Assembly: GCA_965644295.1 (NCBI GenBank)
Contig: CBFFRP010000041.1
Location: 186,001 to 250,000, forward strand
Direction: 5' to 3'
Length of the DNA: 64,000 bases
Source: Paraphysomonas bandaiensis
Lineage: Eukaryota; Chrysophyceae
Shown: piece after piece, positions 12,484-22,352 of the stretch
Position numbering within the stretch: the first letter of the stretch is position 1
Layout: each line of letters begins with the position of its first letter
Translations under genes and position numbers: made by a program
Notes under the pieces: generated by a model
What the model was told of the DNA's origin: nothing
Databases searched by the model: none
Seen by the model: the letters and a program-made list of their open reading frames with translations, nothing else

Positions 12484-12879
12484 TTAGTCTAACAGCATCA
12501 TCCCTCCATCAACATCACTATGAGCAGACATACTCAGACAAACAATGATATGATTATAAGGTCATCATGATGGACGACAGCGACAGGTGGTTCAAAAGAT
12601 GAAGACACTCACTTGCAACTTAACGCAACACTGAACTCATGAGAGATCAAAGTCACGAGAATGATAATGAAACAAAGTTTGAGAGTGTGTTTGATGTGTG
12701 TGTGTGTTCTGGTTACATCTGCTGCATCTTATTGATGAAATTAAGAACTGTCTCCATAGTCAACTCACGAAGGTCAAGATATCGTAGTCCTTCACTTGAA
12801 TATATATGCATATATATATATATACATATTAGCACCTTTATATACATTCACATATATACAGATTATTGCTGTAAATCAT
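12484..12879 (-). CDS. Possible small hypothetical protein (49 aa, four exons)
   Basis: Exons 12879-12860, 12794-12717, 12630-12613 and 12517-12484 join with three GT-AG introns, all at phase 2, to give MIYSNNLEGLRYLDLRELTM, a short helix-like middle (NFINKMQQIVALSC) and the end DVDGGMMLLD. I do not recognise it. Support: three consecutive junctions keep one frame, and the position is head-to-head with the ankyrin-RING gene as expected from the pattern of the window. Against: the exons are tiny and the splices were chosen by eye. Confidence 0.35.
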
Positions 12880-13315
12880 AAACCGAAGTATTATGGGATT
12901 TTATGAGGTTTTGGGAGCTAACAAACTCTAAATACCCCGCTTTTACTAAGTTATCCGGGTTTTACATTAGTATATTGCTGTATATCTGTATATACTGTAC
13001 ATATACTCTGTATACGATGTATGTGGGACAATCTCTTGTCTCTTCAAGATACGAAGTGTGGGTTGTTTGTGTATATAGGTATCTATATTTGTTCTTCTGT
13101 TGTAATAAATTATTTCTTTTCTCTGTGAAAAGTGTAAAAAATTGGCTTTTTAATGGAAAAAAGAGGACTTTTCAATGAAATATGAAATAGACAATGACCA
13201 AATTGATAAAATCAATATGCACAACTATCCCAGTCATACATACATGTACATACAGTATCATATTCACTTCACATCACTTCTATTCACTTCTGTTCTCTTG
13301 TATATACAGATACAT
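12880..13315. promoter_or_regulatory. Spacer upstream of the ankyrin-RING gene
   Basis: Contains TTGCTGTATATCTGTATAT and ACTGTACATATACTCTGTA, the same word family seen in other divergent spacers. Also TA-rich microsatellite. Confidence 0.3.
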
Positions 13316-14710
13316 ATGATGGATGATATTATTGTAGCTGCTGGTAGGGGTGATTTGAATACTGTGAGGAGGTGTGTTGAGAGGGGCGATAGTATCAATA
13401 CGTATTTTGTGGTAAGAACCATGCATACATATACATACCTACCTACCTACATACATACACCATACGTACAGTGTTTGGGAACTCATATTATTGTTATTGT
13501 TTTATAGGAGAGTGGGACAGCTTTTCACTGGGCTGCCTCTAGAGGTCGCAGAGATACATGTGAATATCTCATAAGTAAAGGAGCAGATATCAATCTACGA
13601 GACAAAGTAAGAAACCCCTCTATACATACATACAGACATACATACATATACAGCGATACAGGGGCTCATATGATGTTATTGTTTTATAGAGGGGTTGGAC
13701 GGCTCTTCACTTGGCTGCCTGTAGAGGTCACAGAGATACATGTGCATATCTCATAAGAGAAGGAGCAGATATCGATCTACGAAACAGAGTAAGTAACCCC
13801 TCTATACATATACACATATACATACATTGTTATGATAGCTCATATACAAGTCTGCATATGATATGATATGTGCTTTACTGACTCATTTTGTGAAAGACGA
13901 TATGCGGTGATGTACTGTGTCACTTATTTTTATAATCATTATTTTTTGCAGGATGGAAAGACTGCTCTTGATGTGGCAAATAATGATGCGATGCGTAATA
14001 TCCTCAGAAATGCACATGTTAGTATGTATACTGTATGTTTCATCTTATTCGTAGAACCTTTGATATAACCTCATTGGAATCATATGTGTATTGTATAGGC
14101 TGAGAGGCAGAGACAAAGAGAGCAAGCGGAGGTACTGTGTGTGATATGGTGATGTAGTTATAGGTATATATGTTAGATAGTATTGGTATTGTTGGTGTAT
14201 TATACAGGTGTTTGCTATGTTTTGGTTTTAATTGAGTTTGTGTGTATTGTATAGGCTGAGAGGCAAAGACAAAGACAGCAAGTGGAGGTATGTGTGTGAT
14301 ATTGTGATGTAGTTATATGGTATATATGTTAGATAGTATTGGTATTGTTGGTGTATTATGCAGGTGTTTGTTATGTTTTGGTTGTAATTGAGTTTGTGTG
14401 TATTGTATAGGCTGAGAGGCAGGGGCAGAGACAAAGACAGGAAGTGGACGCCCCTACTGCACCTGTCTTGACGGAGAGTGTGGATGAACGTTATTTGTGC
14501 GTAATTTGTAAGGTTGAATGCTTTCTGTATATCTGAATGATTGTGCTCATGTTTTGCATTATATGTGTGCAGGAAAGAGAAAAGAATGTAATGTTGCTTC
14601 CCTGCAAACATGTATGTTTGTGTCAAGAAGCCTGCTCGAATGTTGAAAGCATTGTAAGATGTCCATTGTGCAATGAAGTTATAGTAGAGCGAATGCGTAT
14701 TTTCATATAA
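13316..14710 (+). CDS. Ankyrin-repeat protein with C-terminal RING finger
   Basis: Probable E3 ubiquitin ligase. Eight exons: 13316-13411, 13508-13606, 13690-13788, 13952-14017, 14099-14131, 14255-14287, 14411-14512 and 14573-14710; 221 aa. Exons 2 and 3 are each exactly 99 nt and encode one 33-residue ankyrin repeat (FHWAASRGRRDTCEYLISKG and LHLAACRGHRDTCAYLIREG). Exons 5 and 6 are each 33 nt and encode 11-residue Arg/Gln-rich helical segments (AERQRQREQAE, AERQRQRQQVE), repeated again at the start of exon 7. The RING is of the IAP/MYLIP C3HC4 type: LCVICK, NVMLLPCKHVCLCQEAC and RCPLCNEVIVERMRIFI at the very C-terminus. The ankyrin repeats would bind the substrate. The start may be the second of two adjacent ATGs (13319). 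Introns flanking the duplicated exons resemble each other. Confidence 0.85.
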
Positions 14711-14772
14711 CGCGAAAGTGTAAATTAGCAGTGCTAGGGCTGGGTCTAGTTCTTGACCTATGTATAATTACG

Positions 14773-15025
14773 CAGGGGACGGAAACAACATAATGATTGG
14801 TGGACCGGCAAAAATAATTCATCAGTATTGATATTGTTAAAGTAGCTCACAATATATTGCAATCAATTTTTCTTGTCATACATTAGAAACTTTTTATTTG
14901 TGGTATGCACATTTAATATACGTGAACGCCTGTTCAGCGAAGTGCGCAGCAAAACATTTTGTATTCGTATTGCGCAAAAGTATGCATTCTACTACACTTA
15001 ATATGCTGTTGCTTATGACAGTTGT
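14773..15025. mobile_element. hAT element relic
   Basis: The left part (CAGGGGACGG, then GATTGGTGGACCGGC and AGCTCACAATATATTGCAAT) parallels the intact hAT element at 55718. Further right, GAACGCCTGTTCAGC and TTGCGCAAAAGTATGCAT match the region encoding the ERLFS transposase C-terminus of that copy. It is diverged, with no open frame and no visible right end. Confidence 0.6.
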
Positions 15026-15109
15026 GTCCGCCCCCATATGCTCATATATTGTCGACTAGTTTATAGTTATATGTGTATACACACACCTATGACTGTATAG
15101 TTTATATGT

Positions 15110-15235
15110 AGTGCTATTTGTATTGATTAGTTACCGGTAGACGTCTAACTAGCTTGACTAGTATTCATCTAGCTACTAAGTTGATACTGATTCTTAACGC
15201 CGACTGCTGATAAAAACACCTTCAATATATAAGTC
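15110..15235 (+). repeat. Dispersed repeat family R1, end fragment
   Basis: Shares TTTGTATTGATTAGTTAC, CTAGCTACTAA and TTAACGCC words with copies at 27580-27735, 62400-62540 and 63050-63180. It lies immediately after the hAT relic. Confidence 0.6.
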
Positions 15236-15484
15236 ATACAGACCTATGAGATATCCTGCATAATAAACACGAGTGTGATTTATGCGGAACAGCAAAACTC
15301 AACAAAATTAAGTTTATTTATCAATATATATTTAAATAATAGAAAATCGCTGCAGCAGGTATTCCACGCAGTAATACGAAATATATCTGGTATTCAGCTA
15401 ATAATACTAATAAGATAAATAATCACTCCACATTTCAGAACAATATGGCAATAAAAACACACAAAAGTGTAAGTGTATATTACA

Positions 15485-16929
15485 CTAGATATCTTTCATA
15501 TCCTCCAAATCAGAGGCATCGAAAGAGAAAGTATCGCCGCTACTATGAGATGCCGTTATTGTTCTAGGGGATAACGAATATACCTCGGAAACTTTACGAA
15601 AATTTTTCCCAATCGTTGTAAACTTGTTCACGGCAATCACCTGAACCCCACATCACGCCTTTATAGAATAGAAATTTCACGTACCGCTTTAACTGCCACA
15701 CGAAACTTTTTTAGAGCTTGAAATCGCTTTAGATTCTTCACTGCAGTTTGCAAGGGCTTTCTTGATATGGCGGACACCTTCGTGTTTAGCTATGCAAAAA
15801 TTATTATAAGCGCTATGTCCTAGTTCACGCAGCACACTTACCCACGGGTGGTTCAAAGCCTCCGTAGCAGTAAATCTTTTTTCTACATCTATTTCCAGTA
15901 ATCCAGATATAAAACTTTTTGCATCATATGAAATGTCACTCCATTCAGTTGAAGGGAATGAATACGAGCCTTGGCAAATAAGGCGAAACATTTCCCTATC
16001 ATTGTGGTGATGGAAGGGTGGATATCCACACAGTAGTATATAGGTTATTACGCCTATCGACCACATATCCACTGAATGACCGTATAGACTACCATTTAGA
16101 ATCTCCGGGGCAATATAATATGATGATCCACACTTAGCACTTAGCGTAGGACCCTCACAATAAGTTGCGAGCCCAAAATCAGATATTTTTATTGCAGAGT
16201 CATCTTGATCATTCAATACCAAAATGTTTTCAGGCTTCAAATCCCTGTAAAAAATTATCACGCCAAATAGGAAATAAAATGCGGAACGAGTACATGCGAG
16301 TAAAACAAGTGTTTGTTGCTTGATATACCTATGAACAATGTTCTGACTGTGCAGATAGCTAACCGTTGAGAGTATAACTCGAAGTGCTTTCCGTGCTCCG
16401 TCCTCACAGTATTTATCCCGGCTCACTATACGGTCAAACAGCTCTCCGCCCTTCGCGTATTCGAGGACTATACGGACTTCTTCACTAATTCTGTAGCACC
16501 CAAAAAAATTAACTATATGCGGGTGTTTGAGTGATTTCATCAGAGACACTTCGTTCGATATTCTCTTCTCGTCCTCCTCAGTCAGCTTTGCGCTATTAAT
16601 GCATTTAACTGCGACATCTTTTCCAGATCTCAAATCAGTGGCCAGCATTACTACTCCAAAAGCCCCCATTCCCAGCTATAGCAATATTCTTAATCAGAAA
16701 CCAATCTAGCGGTGCATTGATATACCTTTTTGTCGCTCATCTTATACGTAGAAGAAAAACCAGAGTCATCAGCAGCTTCGTTTAAGTGGGGCACTTCTCT
16801 GAGAGCGCTTAAGTCTTTATCCGTTAATATGGAGGATAGAACTGATTCAGATGGACTCTCAGGAGATACTCCTGTGAGCCATAGCACGGCGTAGACAATT
16901 GGATGCTCCCAGTAACACGAATGATTCAT
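15485..16929 (-). CDS. CaMK-type serine/threonine protein kinase
   Basis: Exons 16929-16726, 16675-16329, 16244-15842, 15789-15685 and 15640-15485; 404 aa. The kinase domain starts LGMGAFGVVMLATDL (glycine loop), VAVKCIN (VAIK Lys), IVHRDLKPEN across intron 2 (catalytic loop), ISDFGLATY (DFG) and YYIAPEIL (APE). The last two exons restore a CaMK-like autoinhibitory and calmodulin-binding helix, LKRFQALKKFRVAVKAVIAV, which is lost if the frame is read straight through to 15689. This predicts activation by Ca2+/calmodulin. The 68-residue N-terminus has no recognised domain and could be spliced differently. The short Ser/Asp-rich tail ends DLEDMKDI. Head-to-head with the M41 gene. Confidence 0.88.
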
Positions 16930-17181
16930 TCCTGCACCGGATACATTATAGAGAACTAGATAATACGACTATGGACAATTCATAGGAATGGGAATGACAT
17001 CTAGACGTACAGTATAATATGAATGGATAGATGTGGAATCTGTAATAGTAAATTCGTGCAAATGCATCTGATGTAGAGATCTCTACACTGCATGGAAGGA
17101 TGCCTGCATGATCACTGCAAGTACAGAAAAAAACTAATCATGGAATAGGGAATATTGGGGTAAACGGAACCGGTTCCAATT

Positions 17182-17261
17182 TATATGTACCTGTAGATAT
17201 ATGTACCTGTAGATATATGTACCGGTAGATATATGTACCTGTAGATATATGTACCTGTAGA
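17182..17261. repeat. 16-bp tandem repeat, about five copies
   Basis: Unit TATATGTACCTGTAGA repeated about five times with one CCGG variant, in the spacer between the kinase and M41 genes. Confidence 0.8.
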
Positions 17262-17440
17262 TATGCTTTGCAGATCTCCATAAGTACTGGACGAGTGGAT
17301 AGTCCACAGCAGTGTAACATGCGGTGCTAGCATTGGCACCTCACCTCATACTATAGACGGAGTGGACTATATCTTCTATCACTCAAAACACATGAACCAA
17401 TAAACACCACACCTGCTTCTCTCCTTCACCATCTGTCTCA

Positions 17441-19038
17441 ATGGTCTCTGTAGTACGTGGAGTCATGTATCTCATTCCCCCCCTAAAGAGATGTCGCTAT
17501 CGGCTTAACGTATCTCATAATAATATGATACTATCATCCATTCCTCATAGAGTGACTCATAGATATCTCTGTATAGGAGATGATAGTGATGTGAGACTCT
17601 CTCTCACTCAAATATCGATGCAACTCAATTGGTCGAAATTATCTATTAACGACGAGAAGAAACTGATTTTAGACGCAACTGAACTGATAAAACCTATGGA
17701 ACAAGTTAATAGCTTCACATCACAACATCTTCATGTTGTATTGGGAGTTCTTGAAAATATGAAAACTGATTGCTTGGAGCGGGATGGGTTTATCGATCTC
17801 ATATCTTGTCTTATGGCGCCTTACCCACAACTTAACGAGAGGGATGCATGGGTGTTCGTCAGAAGCGTTAAGTGTTTACGAAGTGAAAATGAGAGTGTTA
17901 GAAAGTTATTGTCTCTTATGTATTCAAAGATTAACTATACTTCGTCCACTTCGGATATGGTATCCGCGGACACTGCTTTGTGTTCTATTTCAGGGCTGCA
18001 AGGATTATCCAGTGACTGTGCAGTTGTGAGAGAGCTTGTCTCAGTGTTATCACTAAAATTAAAAGAAAAAACTATGCACCAAATATCACTTGCTGCTTTT
18101 CGAGGTGAGTAACTTTCTGGAATATGCTTTACAACGTCATTATAAATTTTATAGAAGCATTGAGAGGTCTTCGACGGATGAATAGTTCATATTCAGAGGT
18201 TAGAGACCTTCTCTGCACCCTCACTGAGTTTAAGAAGCGCTACAACCGTGAAGACGAAAACAATAGCTCGCTGTCGGGCATTGTGTCTCCATGGAGGTAC
18301 GGTTTCCCCTATATGAACAATAACTACGATGAAGTCCGAGAATTCATATTAGCTCTTGGCCCTCGTGCCCATTTGTACTCCCCTGATTACGACAAATATA
18401 AATATCAAAATGGTAGTTATATCGATATCATGATTCATCTTGGCCTAGAGCCACACTCTACGGAATTTTTGGAGAAGAACGGACGATTAATACAGTCCAT
18501 TCATGAGGCTGGACATGTTGTTGCTAGTTATTTCGTGGAAAATTCTCCCTGTCAGGCCTCGAATGTATCTATTGGATCACTTGCGTACGCTTACATACCA
18601 CATGATATTGAGAAGATCGGGTCGACGGAAAAATGTTTTCTGGCGCACATCAGCAGCTGCATGGCAGGTCTTGCGGCGGAGCACGTCGTTTTCGGAAGTG
18701 TGACATACGATGGTTCAGATGCCGATATAAAGAAATCGATAGTGGAGATATCTGAGCAATACACAAGTGATGGCATATTTATACCCAGAAGACAAGAAAA
18801 TATTTCGTTTGGAAAGCTGATTGAGTTTGTTTACTCCTGTTTTATAGAAGTGTTTTTTGTCAGAGAAGCACAGTGGATATCTGATCATATATTTTCCACC
18901 ATATGCTCTCAGTTTTTGGTCTCATGTGAAGTACTGACTCGAAAGAAGAATTGCCTAATTGCCATGGCTGATTCATTGAATAAGAATGGGAAGCTATCAG
19001 AGCGGCAAATTAAGAGTATTATATCCACCACGGAGTAG
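17441..19038 (+). CDS. FtsH-type M41 metallopeptidase fused to helical repeats, lacking the AAA ATPase
   Basis: Two exons, 17441-18104 and 18155-19038, 515 aa. Residues about 90-260 form degenerate helical repeats of about 38 residues: SISGLQGLSSDCAVVRELVS and EALRGLRRMNSSYSEVRDLL are the clearest, resembling RNA-binding-type organellar repeat proteins. The C-terminal half is a peptidase M41 domain: SIHEAGHVVASYF carries the HExxH zinc site, MAGLAAEHVVFGSVTYD matches the FtsH block LGGRAAEELVFGEVT, and DGSDADIKKS supplies the third ligand Asp (FtsH GASND). No Walker A, Walker B or SRH motif exists anywhere in the frame, so this is not FtsH/Yme1. The basic N-terminus may be an organellar targeting peptide. 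The active site looks intact. The substrate is unknown. Confidence 0.8.
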
Positions 19039-19708
19039 ATATCGTAGAATTTGTATGTATATACCAAAAATGTCATATATAGTTGATACATTACATCTTG
19101 TTTTTCACAATAAAGATGGGAGTAGTTGTACGAATAGTACAGTACATGCTATACACATTGACAATATACTTAATTTTGTTCAGGTCCTTGTTAACTGTTT
19201 GACAGGGTTTTTTCATTATTCACTAGCAGATTTCATGTTGACAATATTCACGTTTTACACAAACTACTGATTCATGTTGTACTATGTTACTGAAACCCTT
19301 TTGTGTATAACGTATAACATCAACTTGTCTGACACATATATGATTATTGAAGCTTCTATCAAGTTTAAGTACTAACATAGTATATTAAAACACTATAAAT
19401 ATACGATTAAAAGTAGAATTAAAAGAACTAATCATACATATAAAGGATAATTTTTATTTAGTCCATCAAAACACAACAAAATATTCTTCATACCCAAACT
19501 ATAAAATAATTATCCTGGATAAAATCAGTCTCACGTTTTCGTGTGTCATTCCGTGATACTTCCTTCATTATCCAAACTATTCACAGTTTATAGTCATATG
19601 GTAATATGTGCGAGCAAATGATGTTAGTATGCACGCCTCCACTAGAAGAACTCGAGTCCTGAACCGATTCTGTGAACGTTCTAGGGGACATCGTAGGTGA
19701 GCGGGTTA
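19039..19708. other. Intergenic, no gene seen
   Basis: AT-rich sequence after the M41 gene. No convincing exon on either strand. Confidence 0.5.
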
Positions 19709-20029
19709 ATGAACCAGGTCCAATTCCACAGAAACACTGCATTCGCTCTGGCTTCTAATAAAGTTCACATGCAATGGTTATCGAGGACTATGCATAGCTC
19801 CGCAGAACTCCACAAGCCTCATGTAGTGTGTTGTCCACAATATGAGATGATGTTCCACACGTTGATCAATAGTGTGGAATCAATTGGTGGAAGTCATCTG
19901 AATGTATCGTGTAAGCGGTGTGTGAGGGAAGTGAAGGGCTATCTATTGTATATCTACCATATATATACCACAATGGATGCAACTGAGAGAGATGACATCA
20001 AGGAGACTACAGGCGTACACCTCTATTGA
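19709..20029 (+). CDS. Hypothetical protein (106 aa)
   Basis: Single open frame starting MNQVQFHRNTAFALASNKVH and containing PHVVCCPQYEMMFHTL, SVESIGGSHLNV and SCKRCVREVKGYL. Cys pairs (CC, CKRC) could bind metal. The N-terminus is Ser/Arg/His-rich and might be a mitochondrial presequence. No family recognised. The last 25 residues (from IYHIYTTMD) are weaker and may be intronic. Upstream of the giant TATG repeat. Confidence 0.35.
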   Translation: MNQVQFHRNTAFALASNKVHMQWLSRTMHSSAELHKPHVVCCPQYEMMFHTLINSVESIGGSHLNVSCKRCVREVKGYLLYIYHIYTTMDATERDDIKETTGVHLY

Positions 20030-20273
20030 TACTTAACAACCTTAGTCCACATACACCCAAGAGGGGAACACACAATGATATCACTGTTACCTGTTACCAA
20101 TTCCATGATAGTACATCACGCACACTATATAGGCAGGAAGAATTCTGTCTGCGGAATATGTCGCAAAAAAATCCAGGCTTTTTTGAGGCATGTTGTTTTT
20201 TGACGAATATATTTCAGAGAAATAACGAAAAAAAGGTCGATTTTTTTGCTAGATCGACTTATTCCCACAGGTT

Positions 20274-21469
20274 GTATGTATGTATGTATGTATGTATGTA
20301 TGTATGTATGTATGTATGTATGTATGTATGTATGTATGTATGTATGTATGTATGTATGTATGTATGTATGTATGTATGTATGTATGTATGTATGTATGTA
20401 TGTATGTATGTATGTATGTATGTATGTATGTATGTATGTATGTATGTATGTATGTATGTATGTATGTATGTATGTATGTATGCATGTATGTATGTATGTA
20501 TGTATGTATGTATGTATGTATGTATGTATGTATGTATGTATGTATGTATGTATGTATGTATGTATGTATGTATGTATGTATGTATGTATGTATGTATGTA
20601 TGTATGTATGTATGTATGTATGTATGTATGTATGTATGTTGAATGAATGTATGTATGTATGTATGTATGTATGTATGTATGTATGTATGTATGTATGTAT
20701 GTATGTATGTATGTATGTATGTATGTATGTATGTATGTATGTATGTATGTATGTATGTATGTATGTATGTATGTATGTATGTATGTATGTATGTATGTTG
20801 AATGAATGTATGTATGTATGTATGTATGTATGTATGTATGTATGTATGTATGTATGTATGTATGTATGTATGTATGTATGTATGTATGTATGTATGTATG
20901 TATGTATGTATGTATGTTGAATGAATGTATGTATGTATGTATGTATGTATGTATGTATGTATGTATGTATGTATGTATGTATGTATGTATGTATGTATGT
21001 ATGTATGTATGTATGTATGTATGTATGTATGTATGTATGTATGTATGTATGTATGTATGTATGTATGTATGTATGTATGTATGTATGTATGTATGTATGT
21101 TGTACCTCTGTATGTGTGTATGTATGTATGTATGTATGTATGTATGTATGTATGTATGTATGTATGTATGTATGTATGTATGTATGTATGTATGTATGTA
21201 TGTATGTATGTATGTATGTATGTATGTATGTATGTTGAATGAATGTATGTATGTATGTATGTATGTATGTATGTATGTATGTATGTATGTATGTATGTAT
21301 GTATGTATGTGTGTATGTATGTATGTATGTATGTATGTATGTATGTATGTATGTATGTATGTATGTATGTATGTATGTATGTATGTATGTATGTATGTAT
21401 GTATGTATGTATGTATGTATGTATGTATGTATGTATGTATGTATGTATGTATGTATGTTGAATGAATGT
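20274..21469. repeat. Giant (TGTA)n/(TATG)n microsatellite, about 1.2 kb
   Basis: Almost pure ATGT tetranucleotide array, interrupted by TTGAATGAATG at about 20639, 20798, 20917, 21235 and 21458, and by a different break near 21099 (GTTGTACCTCTGTATGTG). The shared interruption indicates unit duplication within the array. The long frames on both strands (MYVC or HTYI repeats) are artefacts of a stop-free repeat and are not genes. It ends about 70 bp before the thioredoxin start codon. Confidence 0.97.
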
Positions 21470-21538
21470 GAGGTTCTTTCAACTTCTATTGTATGCACTT
21501 ACGCCTTGACTTCCTACTTAGAATTAATTCAGTTGACC

Positions 21539-22015
21539 ATGAACACATCTCTTCGCAGAGCCTTACTTCCATCCTTCAGTCGAAGGTGCTTTTCTAATTT
21601 TGTGTTACCTGGAGACCAGAGTGCCTTTGATGCCCTCACGAAGCAGGACGGTAAAGTAATATTGTACTACACCGCTAGCTGGTGCCCTCCGTGTAAGACC
21701 ATAAGTCCTATCTATGAGAAGTTAAGCAAGTCGTACAGGTATATGTGTGGGTGTATACTGTTTTTGTGTACTTAATATGTTTTAGTGGAATAACTTTTGC
21801 TAAAATTGATGTTGATGCCCTTCCCGGCGCTGCTGACTTTGCCAACATTCGGAGCGTGCCCACATTTCAATTTAGAAACGGCGGTGACAAAGTTGCGGAG
21901 GTGAGGCATCTAATTTACTTTTCGTGGTTTAATATGTTGGACTTTTATATTACAGTTCAGCGGAGCAGATGCGGGCCGACTCGAGCAACAAATCAAACAA
22001 TTAAACGATGCTTAA
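21539..22015 (+). CDS. Thioredoxin, probably mitochondrial, WCPPC active site
   Basis: Exons 21539-21738, 21786-21900 and 21956-22015; 124 aa. The N-terminal MNTSLRRALLPSFSRRCF is Arg/Ser-rich with no acidic residues, a typical mitochondrial presequence. The Trx fold follows: VILYYTASWCPPCKTISPIY with the redox pair, GITFAKIDVDALPGAADFAN and IRSVPTFQFRNG with the cis-proline. The end reads FSGADAGRLEQQIKQLNDA. The active site is WCPPC instead of the usual WCGPC; this variant is known in plant thioredoxin h and usually shifts redox properties. It reduces protein disulphides. Both introns are about 50 nt and in phase. Confidence 0.92.
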
Positions 22016-22352
22016 TAGACGTATAGTGACGTCTTCTGTCAGTATAGGCTATCCCATGTACATTCTTGCGATTTAAAGGCTGTATAGTGTAATTATATAA
22101 TACTGGCGGATTATAATTTATTACTTGCTATGATATGTTATAGGTTATTGGTTATAGTTGCAGAACGAATATCGCATAAACGCCACATATATATACCAAT
22201 ACAGTGAGCAGTTTAGATACTATTTTTAGGCGTAGTTGCTTTTAATTACCACTTCTGTACCTTGCTAGAACGGAAATTCAGTAGTTATTACGTTATTACT
22301 ACTACATCGAGTTCCACGTACAGCGACTTTTATCCCGCACTCTATGGTTTAC

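Noticed and set aside
14228-14626. Minus-strand 132-residue frame across the ankyrin-RING introns
   Set aside because: It is the antisense of duplicated intron and exon units; repetitive SLSLPLPLSLYNT segments reflect the duplication.
15689-16669. Kinase read straight through two in-frame or frame-shifting introns
   Set aside because: Splicing at the HRD motif and after HPW gives intact motifs and an autoinhibitory helix; the unspliced reading inserts nonsense segments.
20125-21498. Very long open frames (HTYI and MYVC repeats) on both strands
   Set aside because: The TATG tetranucleotide has no stop codon in any frame, so the frames are an automatic result of the microsatellite.
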